From contig JAFAUA010000155.1 in the NCBI GenBank assembly GCA_019243595.1, forward strand, positions 1 through 11,830: DNA of 11,830 bases. Direction: 5' to 3'. The DNA comes from Acidimicrobiia bacterium (GTDB lineage Bacteria; Actinomycetota; Acidimicrobiia; Acidimicrobiales; AC-14). The notes under the pieces are model-generated. The model was not told where the DNA came from and did not search any database. It saw only the letters and a list, made by a program, of their open reading frames with translations. The position numbers and the translations under genes are program-made. Of the stretch, positions 6,702 through 11,830 are shown one piece after another (position 1 is the first letter of the stretch; each line of letters starts with the position of its first letter).

Positions 6702-7337
6702 GTGCGCTTGGCCGCGTTGTTGGAGGAGCCGGGCGTCGAAGAGGTCTTGTCTTTGGCGGGCCCCGTCGGCTTTCTCGCCCTCCACGGCGGCGGCCAGGAC
6801 CGGGTGACCGATGAGATCGCGTCGCAGGCTGCGGCCCGATCGGGCGCGTCGCTCTACGCAGTGGTGCAGCCGCCGACGCTGCGTTGGCACATCCCGTCGT
6901 ACCGCTACTCGCCAGACGAGTCGCGGCGGCTGCGCGAGTTCATCGCTCATGTGCGGGTGGTGATCTCCGTCCACGGCTACGGCGTCGACAACTGGCGCAT
7001 GGACTGGCAGCCGCCGGACTTCGAGTCGACCAGGCTCGGGCAGTTCCACGCTCGCGAAGCGTTCCTCGTCGGCGGCCGCAACCGGGAGCGCGCCGCGGAT
7101 TTGGCGCGTCGGTTGCGGGAGGCGCTGCCGGACTACGAGGTGTGGGACGACCTCGACCGGATTCCTCCTAAGGCGTCCGGCCAGGATGCGCGCAACCCGG
7201 TGAACCTGCCCGCCGAAGGCGGTGTCCAGCTCGAGTGTCCGGCGCGCGTGCGCGGCCTGGGACCGCGTGCCGCGTCGTCGGAAGACACAGCCGTGCTGAT
7301 CGACGTACTGGCGAAGACCGCCTCCGACTGGGCCTAG
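6702..7337 (+). CDS. Poly-gamma-glutamate hydrolase-like zinc peptidase (PF05908/DUF867 type)
   Basis: 211 residues. The pattern FLALHGGG (His28 and following), TDEIA (Glu38), a long gap and VVISVHGYG (His91) matches the zinc-binding layout of the phage/Bacillus PghP and YmaC family. Other family-like blocks are SGASLYAVVQPP and FLVGGRNRE, and the NPVNLPAEGGVQLECPARVR segment near the C-terminus. PghP cleaves gamma-glutamyl bonds; actinobacterial members are not characterised and could act on other amide substrates. No signal peptide is seen, so it is probably cytoplasmic. The stretch at about 95-118 (DNWRMDWQPPDF...) between two conserved blocks may be an insertion. Start GTG 6702 sits 5 nt after the dehydrogenase stop, with GAGAGG upstream. 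Its TAG shares a CTAG with the facing gene. Confidence 0.82.
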   Translation: MRLAALLEEPGVEEVLSLAGPVGFLALHGGGQDRVTDEIASQAAARSGASLYAVVQPPTLRWHIPSYRYSPDESRRLREFIAHVRVVISVHGYGVDNWRMDWQPPDFESTRLGQFHAREAFLVGGRNRERAADLARRLREALPDYEVWDDLDRIPPKASGQDARNPVNLPAEGGVQLECPARVRGLGPRAASSEDTAVLIDVLAKTASDWA

Positions 7338-7648
7338 AAGAGCGAGGTGCTCTCGGCGATGTCTTGCATGCCTTGCTCCATGGGAAGCGAAGGCAGGATG
7401 CGCACGCTGTTCCATTGCGGGAGGCGGGATTCCATGAGGAAGGTGTCGAGGTTCTCTGATCGGTCGGCTTCGACCACGATCACCACGCTGTGCTCCCGGT
7501 TGACCCACGGGCCGGACACGATGTTCACACCGTTCTTTTCGGCGATCTTCGGAATCTGAGGTCCCATCTCTAGAAGAAGCGCCTTGGTCTTCGCGTTGCC
7601 GGTCGGACACACCTCGGCTGAATGCTCTGCAATGACGACGTGGTGCAT
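7334..7648 (-). CDS. Small hypothetical protein, possible DUF3303-like ferredoxin-fold domain
   Basis: 104 residues with an alternating beta/alpha pattern: HHVVIAEHS (strand), KTKALLLEMGPQIPKIAEKNG (helix), VNIVSGPWVN (strand), HSVVIVVEADRSENLDTFLM (strand and helix), WNSVRILPSLPMEQGMQDI. This resembles small dimeric alpha/beta-barrel proteins such as DUF3303 or muconolactone-isomerase-like ones. A single Cys14 is present. No catalytic motif is recognised. Start ATG 7648 has an excellent GGGGAG 7 nt upstream and a promoter-like TTGACA further up, so it is probably its own transcript. A longer in-frame version to 7690 would overrun those signals. The stop overlaps that of the hydrolase gene. 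Function unknown; the family call is tentative. Confidence 0.75.
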   Translation of the reverse strand: MHHVVIAEHSAEVCPTGNAKTKALLLEMGPQIPKIAEKNGVNIVSGPWVNREHSVVIVVEADRSENLDTFLMESRLPQWNSVRILPSLPMEQGMQDIAESTSLF

Positions 7649-7655
7649 GGGTGTT

Positions 7656-7661
7656 CTCCCC
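7656..7661 (-). promoter_or_regulatory. Ribosome binding site GGGGAG for the 104-residue protein
   Basis: On the minus strand GGGGAG stands 7 nt before ATG 7648, an ideal spacing. It decides this start over the longer in-frame alternative. Confidence 0.7.
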
Positions 7662-7677
7662 TCGTGTCGGCCGTGGC

Positions 7678-7706
7678 AGTCTCGGCCCACGATCGAACGC
7701 TGTCAA
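7678..7706 (-). promoter_or_regulatory. Probable sigma70-type promoter upstream of the 104-residue protein
   Basis: On the minus strand a perfect -35 TTGACA (7706-7701) is followed by exactly 17 nt and then GAGACT (7683-7678). The latter keeps A at position 2, A at 4 and T at 6 of the -10 box but lacks the first T. The -10 ends 29 nt before ATG 7648, leaving room for the ribosome site. The -35 and spacing are strong and the -10 is weak. Confidence 0.45.
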
Positions 7707-7740
7707 CGGTCTTAACCGGATCTTCAACATGGTGGCGTCC

Positions 7741-7761
7741 GCGCCGCCCTCACGGCGGCGC
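7741..7761 (-). terminator. GC-rich hairpin at the 3' end of the HNH remnant
   Basis: GCGCCGCC (7741-7748) and GGCGGCGC (7754-7761) form a perfect 8-bp inverted repeat around the loop CTCAC, covering the stop of the HNH remnant. No T-tract follows on either strand, so it would be at most a U-less terminator; a chance GC-rich palindrome is possible. Confidence 0.3.
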
Positions 7762-7970
7762 TCGCTCGCTCAACTTCTTGATCGCACCGTCGAGGAGCCC
7801 GGCGCGGCGCTCCTGGGCGGTCTTCTCCTGGTGGTGGGGCCAGCACTTCGGTCTCTTGAGGTTCTCGTAGGAGGTGGGACCCTGGTGGCCACCGGGTCCT
7901 CGTGGTCCCACTCGAGGCCGTAGCGGCGTCCGCAGCCGGGGACCGAGACCTGCCGCATAGCGGGGCATGA
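7750..7970 (-). pseudogene. Decayed C-terminal fragment of an HNH endonuclease (DUF222-associated type)
   Basis: Two minus-strand frames together spell the end of an HNH nuclease. One frame gives VPGCGRRYGLEWDHEDPVA; after a shift at about 7884-7892 the other gives QGPTSYENLKRPKCWPHHQ, then EKTAQERRAGLL. The Asp-His, Asn and His-His pattern and the CxxC-like knuckle are those of HNH domains found at the C-terminus of DUF222 proteins, which are common and multicopy in actinobacteria. Adding one base after the codons for DPVA rejoins the frames. Upstream the frame meets a TGA at 7971-7973 and then the VOC gene on the other strand, so the 5' part (DUF222 region) is gone. The first knuckle Cys appears replaced (QVSVPGC). 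It is a non-functional remnant. It accounts for most of the gap between the 104-residue protein and the VOC gene. Confidence 0.75.
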
Positions 7971-7987
7971 TCACGACATGGCCGATC

Positions 7988-7993
7988 AGGGGG
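7988..7993 (+). promoter_or_regulatory. Ribosome binding site AGGGGG deciding the VOC gene start
   Basis: AGGGGG lies 8 nt before ATG 8002. This supports that start over an in-frame ATG at 7978, which has no such site. The shorter protein also opens as the family usually does (MALEWEQV). Confidence 0.6.
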
Positions 7994-8001
7994 ATGAACG
8001 G

Positions 8002-8358
8002 ATGGCGCTGGAGTGGGAGCAGGTCATCGTCGATGCGGCCGACCCGGCGGCGCTGGGCCGGTGGTGGGCGACCGCCCTGGACTGGGTCGTCGTGAACGAG
8101 GACCCCGAGGAGTACGAGATTCGCCCAGCGCCCGACCGCGTGCCCGGCCTGTTGTTCGTTCGTGTCTCTGAACCGAAGACGCTCAAGAACCGTCTGCACC
8201 TCGACTTCCGGCCAAGCGATCGGGACGCCGCTGTGGCCCACTTCCTCGAGCTCGGTGCCACTCGCGTCGATGTCGGCCAGGGCGACCAGACCTGGGTCGT
8301 CCTCAGCGACCCGGAAGGCAACGAGTTCTGCGTGCTCTCGTCCCGGTCCAATCAGTAG
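8002..8358 (+). CDS. VOC-family protein, Glyoxalase_6-like domain
   Basis: 118 residues holding one vicinal-oxygen-chelate fold. MALEWEQVIVDAADPAALG and RWWATALDWVVV form the first beta-alpha-beta unit; LHLDFRPSDRDAAVAHFLEL, then GATRVDVGQGDQTWVVLSDP and EGNEFCVL form the second. These are hallmark blocks of the Glyoxalase_6 group (PF18029), which is abundant in actinobacteria. Some members bind metals or small aromatic compounds, but no substrate is established for this subgroup. The domain is complete and of normal length. Its start is set by an AGGGGG ribosome site (alternative ATG 7978). The DUF962-like gene follows 56 nt later on the same strand. Confidence 0.9.
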   Translation: MALEWEQVIVDAADPAALGRWWATALDWVVVNEDPEEYEIRPAPDRVPGLLFVRVSEPKTLKNRLHLDFRPSDRDAAVAHFLELGATRVDVGQGDQTWVVLSDPEGNEFCVLSSRSNQ

Positions 8359-8405
8359 CGTCGCCGGTTTCCGCGGTGCAGGATGTGCCTGGGGGACGTC
8401 TCGGG

Positions 8406-8410
8406 GGAGG
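8406..8410 (+). promoter_or_regulatory. Ribosome binding site GGAGG for the DUF962-like gene
   Basis: GGAGG within the purine run 8403-8412 stands 4 nt before ATG 8415. It selects this start over an upstream in-frame ATG at 8376. Confidence 0.65.
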
Positions 8411-8414
8411 GGCG

Positions 8415-8705
8415 ATGAAGCAATCGTTTGGCGACTACCAATCGCAGCTTCTTCGTCGGCACACCAACCGCACCACGAGTGCGCTGTCGACGGTCGGTGA
8501 TGCGGTGATGCTCGGCGGCGTAGCAGCCGGTGTGCTGACGAGGCGTGCGCCTGTCGCCATGGTCGGCGTGACGATCGGGTTCGCGATCGCGGCCACGGCT
8601 CATCTGTTCCAGCCGGGCACCCTGCGCGACGAAGTCGGCGCCGTGATCCGACACCCCATCTGGTCCGTGCGCGCTGAGAGCAACCGCGTCTTCGGACGGG
8701 GTTGA
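8415..8705 (+). CDS. Small two-helix membrane protein, DUF962/Mpo1-like
   Basis: 96 residues: an amphipathic start (KQSFGDYQSQLLRRHTNR), two hydrophobic segments (about 27-43 and 47-63), and a tail containing IRHPIWSVRAESNRVF. The order Y-x-x-x-x-x-x-x-H, two helices, a His at the end of the second (AHLF, His63) and a terminal HPxWS-x-RA-x-x-x-R (His80) matches the DUF962/YGL010w family. The yeast member Mpo1 is an iron-dependent dioxygenase of 2-hydroxy fatty acids. The second histidine expected about nine residues after His16 is Ser25 here, and the usual Glu after the GHF-like motif is missing, so catalytic activity is doubtful. Start ATG 8415 has a GGAGG 4 nt upstream. It ends 16 nt before the kinase gene and is probably in the same transcript. 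Confidence 0.65.
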   Translation: MKQSFGDYQSQLLRRHTNRTTSALSTVGDAVMLGGVAAGVLTRRAPVAMVGVTIGFAIAATAHLFQPGTLRDEVGAVIRHPIWSVRAESNRVFGRG

Positions 8706-8721
8706 CCAGCTACGCGCGACC

Positions 8722-9366
8722 GTGAGTGAACAGGGCGGCGATCCGGCCTGTTGGGCCGACCGCGTCTGTGAGCAGTGTGGCCGCCTCATCGAGCACGAGC
8801 CTCACGTCTGTGGGCTGCGATCGCCCATCGTCGTCACCGGTCCACCCGGAGCAGGCAAATCTGTCGTCGGCCGCGCGCTCGCCGAGCGGTTCTCGCGCAG
8901 CGTCCTGGTCGCGGGCGACGAGTTCTTCGCGTTCCTGGCCCGGGGGCGCATCGACCCCTGGCTACCGGAGTCGCAACGCCAGAACGAGATCGTGACCCGA
9001 GCTGCCGGCTCGTCGACGGGCGCATACGTCCGGGGCGGCTACGCGACCGTCTACGACGGCGTCATCGGGCCGTGGTTCCTGCCGACGTTCGCGACAGCGA
9101 CGGGCCTCTACTCGCTCGAGTACGTACTGCTCTTGCCGTCGGAGGAGCGGTGCGTCGAAAACGTGCAGACCCGCACTGGGCACGCCTTCTCCGACGACGA
9201 CGCAACCCGCAAGATGCACCTCGAGTTCGCCAAGGCGACGATCGACGAACGACACGTGCTGCGCGACCCGCCCGACGGCGTGGATGCGGTCGTCGACCTG
9301 ATTCTCGCCGGCGTCGCCGACGGTCGCTTTCGCTACGAAGTCAGCTCGGCAGCAGCTCTTCCCTGA
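8722..9366 (+). CDS. P-loop kinase/phosphotransferase-like ATPase with N-terminal zinc knuckle
   Basis: 214 residues. The N-terminus (10-30) carries Cys10, Cys16, Cys19, His25, His28 and Cys30, including a CEQCGR pair, and looks like a small zinc-binding knuckle. It is followed directly by a P-loop domain: Walker A GPPGAGKS (40-47), an acidic GDEFF motif (Asp66) where AAA_33-type kinases and chloramphenicol-phosphotransferase-like enzymes hold substrate or base, then YDGVIGPWFLPTF, YVLLLPSEERCVENVQTRTG (Arg-containing lid region) and FSDDDATRKMHLEF. It probably transfers phosphate from ATP to a small molecule; the substrate is not evident. Start GTG 8722 lacks a clear ribosome site, consistent with translation coupled to the gene ending 16 nt upstream. 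Its 3' end overlaps the facing acyl-CoA ligase by 26 nt. Confidence 0.8.
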   Translation: MSEQGGDPACWADRVCEQCGRLIEHEPHVCGLRSPIVVTGPPGAGKSVVGRALAERFSRSVLVAGDEFFAFLARGRIDPWLPESQRQNEIVTRAAGSSTGAYVRGGYATVYDGVIGPWFLPTFATATGLYSLEYVLLLPSEERCVENVQTRTGHAFSDDDATRKMHLEFAKATIDERHVLRDPPDGVDAVVDLILAGVADGRFRYEVSSAAALP

Positions 9367-11044
9367 GGTCCCGCTTCATGACCTTGCCCGCGGGGTTGCG
9401 GGGAAGGGGCTCATCGCGGAACCAGAACCGCACGGGAACCTTGAACCCGGCCAGCCGGTCGGCGACGTGGGCCTTGAGCTCCTCGTCGGTGACTCTGGCG
9501 CCGGCGCGGAGCTGGACGACGGCGCCCACCTCTTCGCCAAGCACCGGATGGGGGATGCCGATCACCGCGGCCTCGGTCACCGCCGGATGCTCGAACAGCA
9601 CGCCTTCGACCTCGACGCAGTAGATGTTCTCGCCGCCCCGGATGAGCATGTCCTTGGCCCGGTCGACGATGTAGACGAAGCCCTCGTCGTCGAGACGGGC
9701 TACGTCGCCGCTGTGCAGCCATCCGTCCGTGAACGTCTCGGCGGTGGCCTCGGGCTTGTTCCAGTAGCCCTTGACGATGTTGGGGCCGCGGATCCAGAGC
9801 TCGCCGACCTGGCCCGGCGGGAGGTCGTTGCCTTCTTCGTCGACGACCTTGACCTCGACCACGGGTACCGGCGGACCGACGCTGTCGGGCTTGCGCTCGT
9901 AGTCGACGCCCGCGTTCATCGTGCTGACCGACGACGTCTCGGTGAGCCCGTAGCCGTTGGACGCCGAGCCCGTCGGGAAGTGCTCCTTGATGCGCTTCAC
10001 CAGCTCGGGCGGCGCCGGAGCACCGCCGTAACCGATGGCCTTCACCGACGAGGTGTCGCGCTTGGCGAAGTCGGGCGAGTCGAGCACCTGCCACACCATT
10101 GCCGGGACGCCGCCGAAGTTGGTGACCTCCTCGCGTTCGATGAGCTCGAGGGCCCGCTCGGGATCCCACTTGTACATGATCACGAGCTTCCCGCCGAAGG
10201 CAGTGTTGGCGACGAGCACCGAGTGGCAGCCCGTCGCATGGAAGAAGGGAACGCTCAGCAGCGACGAGTTCTGCTGGCCACTGCCGGCCGCCAGACCACC
10301 GTCGTCCGGATCCTTGGCCTGCAGACCGCTGCGCATGGCGACGAAGCCGAGCGACATGAGGTTCCCGCAGATGTTGCGGTGGGTACCGAGGGCGCCCTTG
10401 GGCCGGCCCGTGGTACCCGACGTGTAGAAGATGGTGGCGTCGTCCTCGGGATCGAGCGTCACGTCGGGCAGCGCGGCGTCGGCAGGCACGTCGCCCACTA
10501 CGTCCTCGAACCGCTCGTGGCCTTCGTCGACCGGACCCTCTGGGCGGGCAACGACGACGGCCTTGAGGTCGGGCAGCTCGGCCCAGTGCGACTGCAGGCG
10601 CTCCTCGCGCTCGCCGTCGATGAAGGCGACGGTGGAGCCCGAGTCGGCTAGTCCGTAGGCCAGCTCCTCGCCCGTCCACCAGGCATTCAGGGGCACGACG
10701 ACCGCGCCAGCGACGGCGGCCGCCCAGAAGGCGATCGGCCACTCGGGGAAGTTGCGCATAGCGATCGCCACCCGGTCGCCCTTCTTCACGCCGTACGTGT
10801 CGACGAGCTTGGTCGCCAGGTGGGCGGCGGCGCGGAAGTGCTCCTCGAACGTCATTCGCTCGTCCTCGTACACGAGGAACGTCTGCTCACCGTGGCCGCG
10901 GCTCATCTCCAGCACGGCGCGCAGGGAGGGCGGCGCGTTCTTCCAGACCTTCATCGGGATCCCGCGCACGGTCTCGTCGCCGACTTCGAAGATCTGCCCG
11001 GGCGCGGTCAGCACCTCAGTGGCTTCAGCGATCGTCATTCCCAT
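9341..11044 (-). CDS. Acyl-CoA synthetase / class I adenylate-forming ligase (FadD-like)
   Basis: 567 residues. The adenylation P-loop YTSGTTGRPKG is at 207-217. GYGLTETSS, then DGWLHSGDVARLDDEGFVYI and DRAKDMLIRGGENIY (motif order A5-A7-A8) follow, and the catalytic lysine is Lys554 in PAGKVMKRDLREEL. It should activate a carboxylic acid as acyl-AMP and then acyl-CoA. The substrate-pocket region (SVPFFHATGCHSVLVANTAF) resembles mycobacterial FadD-type ligases but does not name a substrate. A Gly/Gln/Ser-rich linker (KDPDDGGLAAGSGQQNSS) sits between the P-loop and that region. Start ATG 11044 lies 2 nt after the methyltransferase stop (TGA CT ATG); a second ATG two codons on is possible. It is clearly co-transcribed with the methyltransferase. 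It differs from the 2990-4606 ligase and is not a recent duplicate. Confidence 0.93.
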   Translation of the reverse strand: MGMTIAEATEVLTAPGQIFEVGDETVRGIPMKVWKNAPPSLRAVLEMSRGHGEQTFLVYEDERMTFEEHFRAAAHLATKLVDTYGVKKGDRVAIAMRNFPEWPIAFWAAAVAGAVVVPLNAWWTGEELAYGLADSGSTVAFIDGEREERLQSHWAELPDLKAVVVARPEGPVDEGHERFEDVVGDVPADAALPDVTLDPEDDATIFYTSGTTGRPKGALGTHRNICGNLMSLGFVAMRSGLQAKDPDDGGLAAGSGQQNSSLLSVPFFHATGCHSVLVANTAFGGKLVIMYKWDPERALELIEREEVTNFGGVPAMVWQVLDSPDFAKRDTSSVKAIGYGGAPAPPELVKRIKEHFPTGSASNGYGLTETSSVSTMNAGVDYERKPDSVGPPVPVVEVKVVDEEGNDLPPGQVGELWIRGPNIVKGYWNKPEATAETFTDGWLHSGDVARLDDEGFVYIVDRAKDMLIRGGENIYCVEVEGVLFEHPAVTEAAVIGIPHPVLGEEVGAVVQLRAGARVTDEELKAHVADRLAGFKVPVRFWFRDEPLPRNPAGKVMKRDLREELLPS

Positions 11045-11046
11045 AG

Positions 11047-11733
11047 TCAGGGAAGCCTACGGGCGAAGACCAGCACGCCGCGCTTGGTCACGTCGAGCGG
11101 TGTCTCAACCGTTTCGGCGGCCGATTCGGCCTTGTCCCGGGGCATGAAGCGGCCGACCAGATAGTCGCGTACGGCGTTCCGGTCGGGGAGGTGGACGAGC
11201 GGCGCGTCCCATGAGTGGACAGCGACCTTGTCGAAATGGCGTCCCACCATCTCGGGCGCGATCTCTGCGTCGAAGCTGATCTGCCCGATGCTGTAGAGGT
11301 GGCGCAGCTCCGGCGAGTCGTGGCGGCTGTTGGTTGACGCCACGAATAGGCCGCCCGGACGAAGCAGGCGGCGCGCCTCGGCGACAGCCGACTCCGGGTC
11401 CGGCAGGTGATACAGCATCCAGAGCGCCGTCACGGCTCCGAAGCTCTCGTCGGGGAACGGCAAGGCGCGGGCATCGGCCCGGACCGTCGGCTTCGGTGCC
11501 TGGGCGAGCATGGTGGGCGAGCGGTCCGCGCCAATCTACGGCCAGCCGTCGGGAAGATGCTTCGGCAATCGGCCGTCGCCACAGCCCATGTCGAGTACAG
11601 GCCGGAGGTTCTCGGCGACGATGCGGTCAGCCGTCGGCTGAAAGACGTCGCCGCTCCCGAACCGGTCGCCGACGCTGACGACGGTGCGCCAGCGGTCCTG
11701 ATCGTGGTCATAGTCGGACTCGATGTGCCGCAT
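11047..11733 (-). pseudogene. Class I SAM-dependent methyltransferase interrupted by an in-frame TAG
   Basis: Read through one internal TAG (11536-11538, minus strand), this gives about 228 codons of a Methyltransf_11-type enzyme. Before the stop, VLDMGCGDGRLPKHL is SAM-binding motif I. After it, in the same frame, come IGADRSPTMLAQAPKPTVRA (end of strand 2), then ADARALPFPDESFGAVTALW, MLYHLPDPESAVAEARRLL and RPGGLFVAST. The stop falls exactly where one ordinary residue is expected between DGWP and IGADRSP. A TGG or CAG codon could give it by one change. As sequenced the product is 64 residues; a 154-residue restart at ATG 11511 would lack motif I. The start ATG 11733 has GGAGA 4 nt upstream. 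The frame is also open upstream to the window edge, but without a start codon. Either a true nonsense mutation or a base-call error. Confidence 0.83.
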
Positions 11734-11737
11734 AGGT

Positions 11738-11742
11738 TCTCC
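11738..11742 (-). promoter_or_regulatory. Ribosome binding site GGAGA for the methyltransferase
   Basis: On the minus strand GGAGA is 4 nt before ATG 11733. It supports this start although the frame stays open further upstream. Confidence 0.6.
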
Positions 11743-11745
11743 ATC

Positions 11746-11830
11746 GTGGTCGACGGCGATACCGGGGAGGTAGTCGAGGAGCGGTGGGCGACCGTTCTGC
11801 TCGCGTCGGTGCTCACCGTGGTTCTCTTTT
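11746..11830 (+). CDS. Possible start of a divergent membrane protein (3' partial)
   Basis: From GTG 11746 the plus strand reads VDGDTGEVVEERWATVLLAS and then VLTVVLF to the window edge, a short acidic head followed by the start of a hydrophobic helix, with high third-position GC. This suggests an N-terminal membrane anchor. The opposite strand in the methyltransferase frame is also open here (GRPPLLDYLPGIAVDHDGEP), so one of the two readings is a shadow. Only 28 codons are visible and the start would lie 12 nt from the methyltransferase start. Weakly supported. Confidence 0.22.
   Translation, partial: MVDGDTGEVVEERWATVLLASVLTVVLF

Noticed and set aside
7651..7923. 90-residue plus-strand open frame over the gap
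   Set aside because: It is antisense to the HNH remnant and has no good start signal; the minus-strand reading shows conserved HNH residues.
9467..10651. 394-residue plus-strand open frame
   Set aside because: Antisense shadow of the second acyl-CoA ligase with no domain-like sequence.
1..11830. Search for CRISPR, tRNA/rRNA, insertion sequences, toxin-antitoxin pairs or a defence cluster
   Set aside because: No direct-repeat arrays, RNA gene landmarks, transposase motifs or paired small toxin/antitoxin genes were seen. The P-loop kinase resembles zeta-toxin-like folds only broadly and has no antitoxin partner.

Overview
The window is high-GC DNA with frequent GTG starts, no introns and very tight gene packing. 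The gene families point to an actinobacterium: an L,D-transpeptidase with Ig-like domains, a PPOX/F420-type flavoprotein, a DUF222-type HNH remnant, a Glyoxalase_6 protein and two FadD-like acyl-CoA ligases. Acidimicrobiia or a relative, possibly environmental, is my best guess, but no marker gene here proves it. No RNA gene, CRISPR array, insertion sequence or phage gene was seen.

Layout. 1-168: 3' end of a Cys-containing (SufR-like) transcriptional regulator. 165-1430 (-): membrane-anchored L,D-transpeptidase. 1507-1932 (+): a protein made only of a cyclic-nucleotide-binding domain. 1929-2929 (-): a membrane diguanylate cyclase whose N-terminal helix lies in another frame, so the gene carries a one-base lesion near 2775. 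2990-4606 (+): medium/long-chain acyl-CoA ligase. 4622-5080 and 5092-5730 (-): a PPOX flavin/F420-type protein and a dienelactone-hydrolase-like alpha/beta hydrolase, probably an operon. 5776-6696 and 6702-7337 (+): D-2-hydroxyacid dehydrogenase and a poly-gamma-glutamate-hydrolase-like protein, 5 nt apart. 7334-7648 (-): small hypothetical protein with a good promoter and ribosome site. 7750-7970 (-): decayed HNH nuclease C-terminus. 8002-9366 (+): VOC protein, small DUF962-like membrane protein, and a zinc-knuckle P-loop kinase. 9341-11733 (-): a SAM methyltransferase interrupted by an in-frame TAG, followed 2 nt later by a second acyl-CoA ligase. The last ~85 bases may start a divergent membrane protein.

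How the genes fit together. This looks like ordinary chromosomal housekeeping and lipid/cell-envelope metabolism, not a defence island or mobile element. The acyl-CoA ligases activate fatty or related acids, and the transpeptidase cross-links peptidoglycan. The cNMP-binding protein and the diguanylate cyclase put two second-messenger proteins tail to tail.

The most notable points are three genes each broken by a point-scale lesion (frameshift, frameshift plus truncation, nonsense), the use of the otherwise scarce tetranucleotide CTAG as a shared stop between convergent genes, and the zinc-knuckle kinase. I did not find a convincing new multi-gene system.
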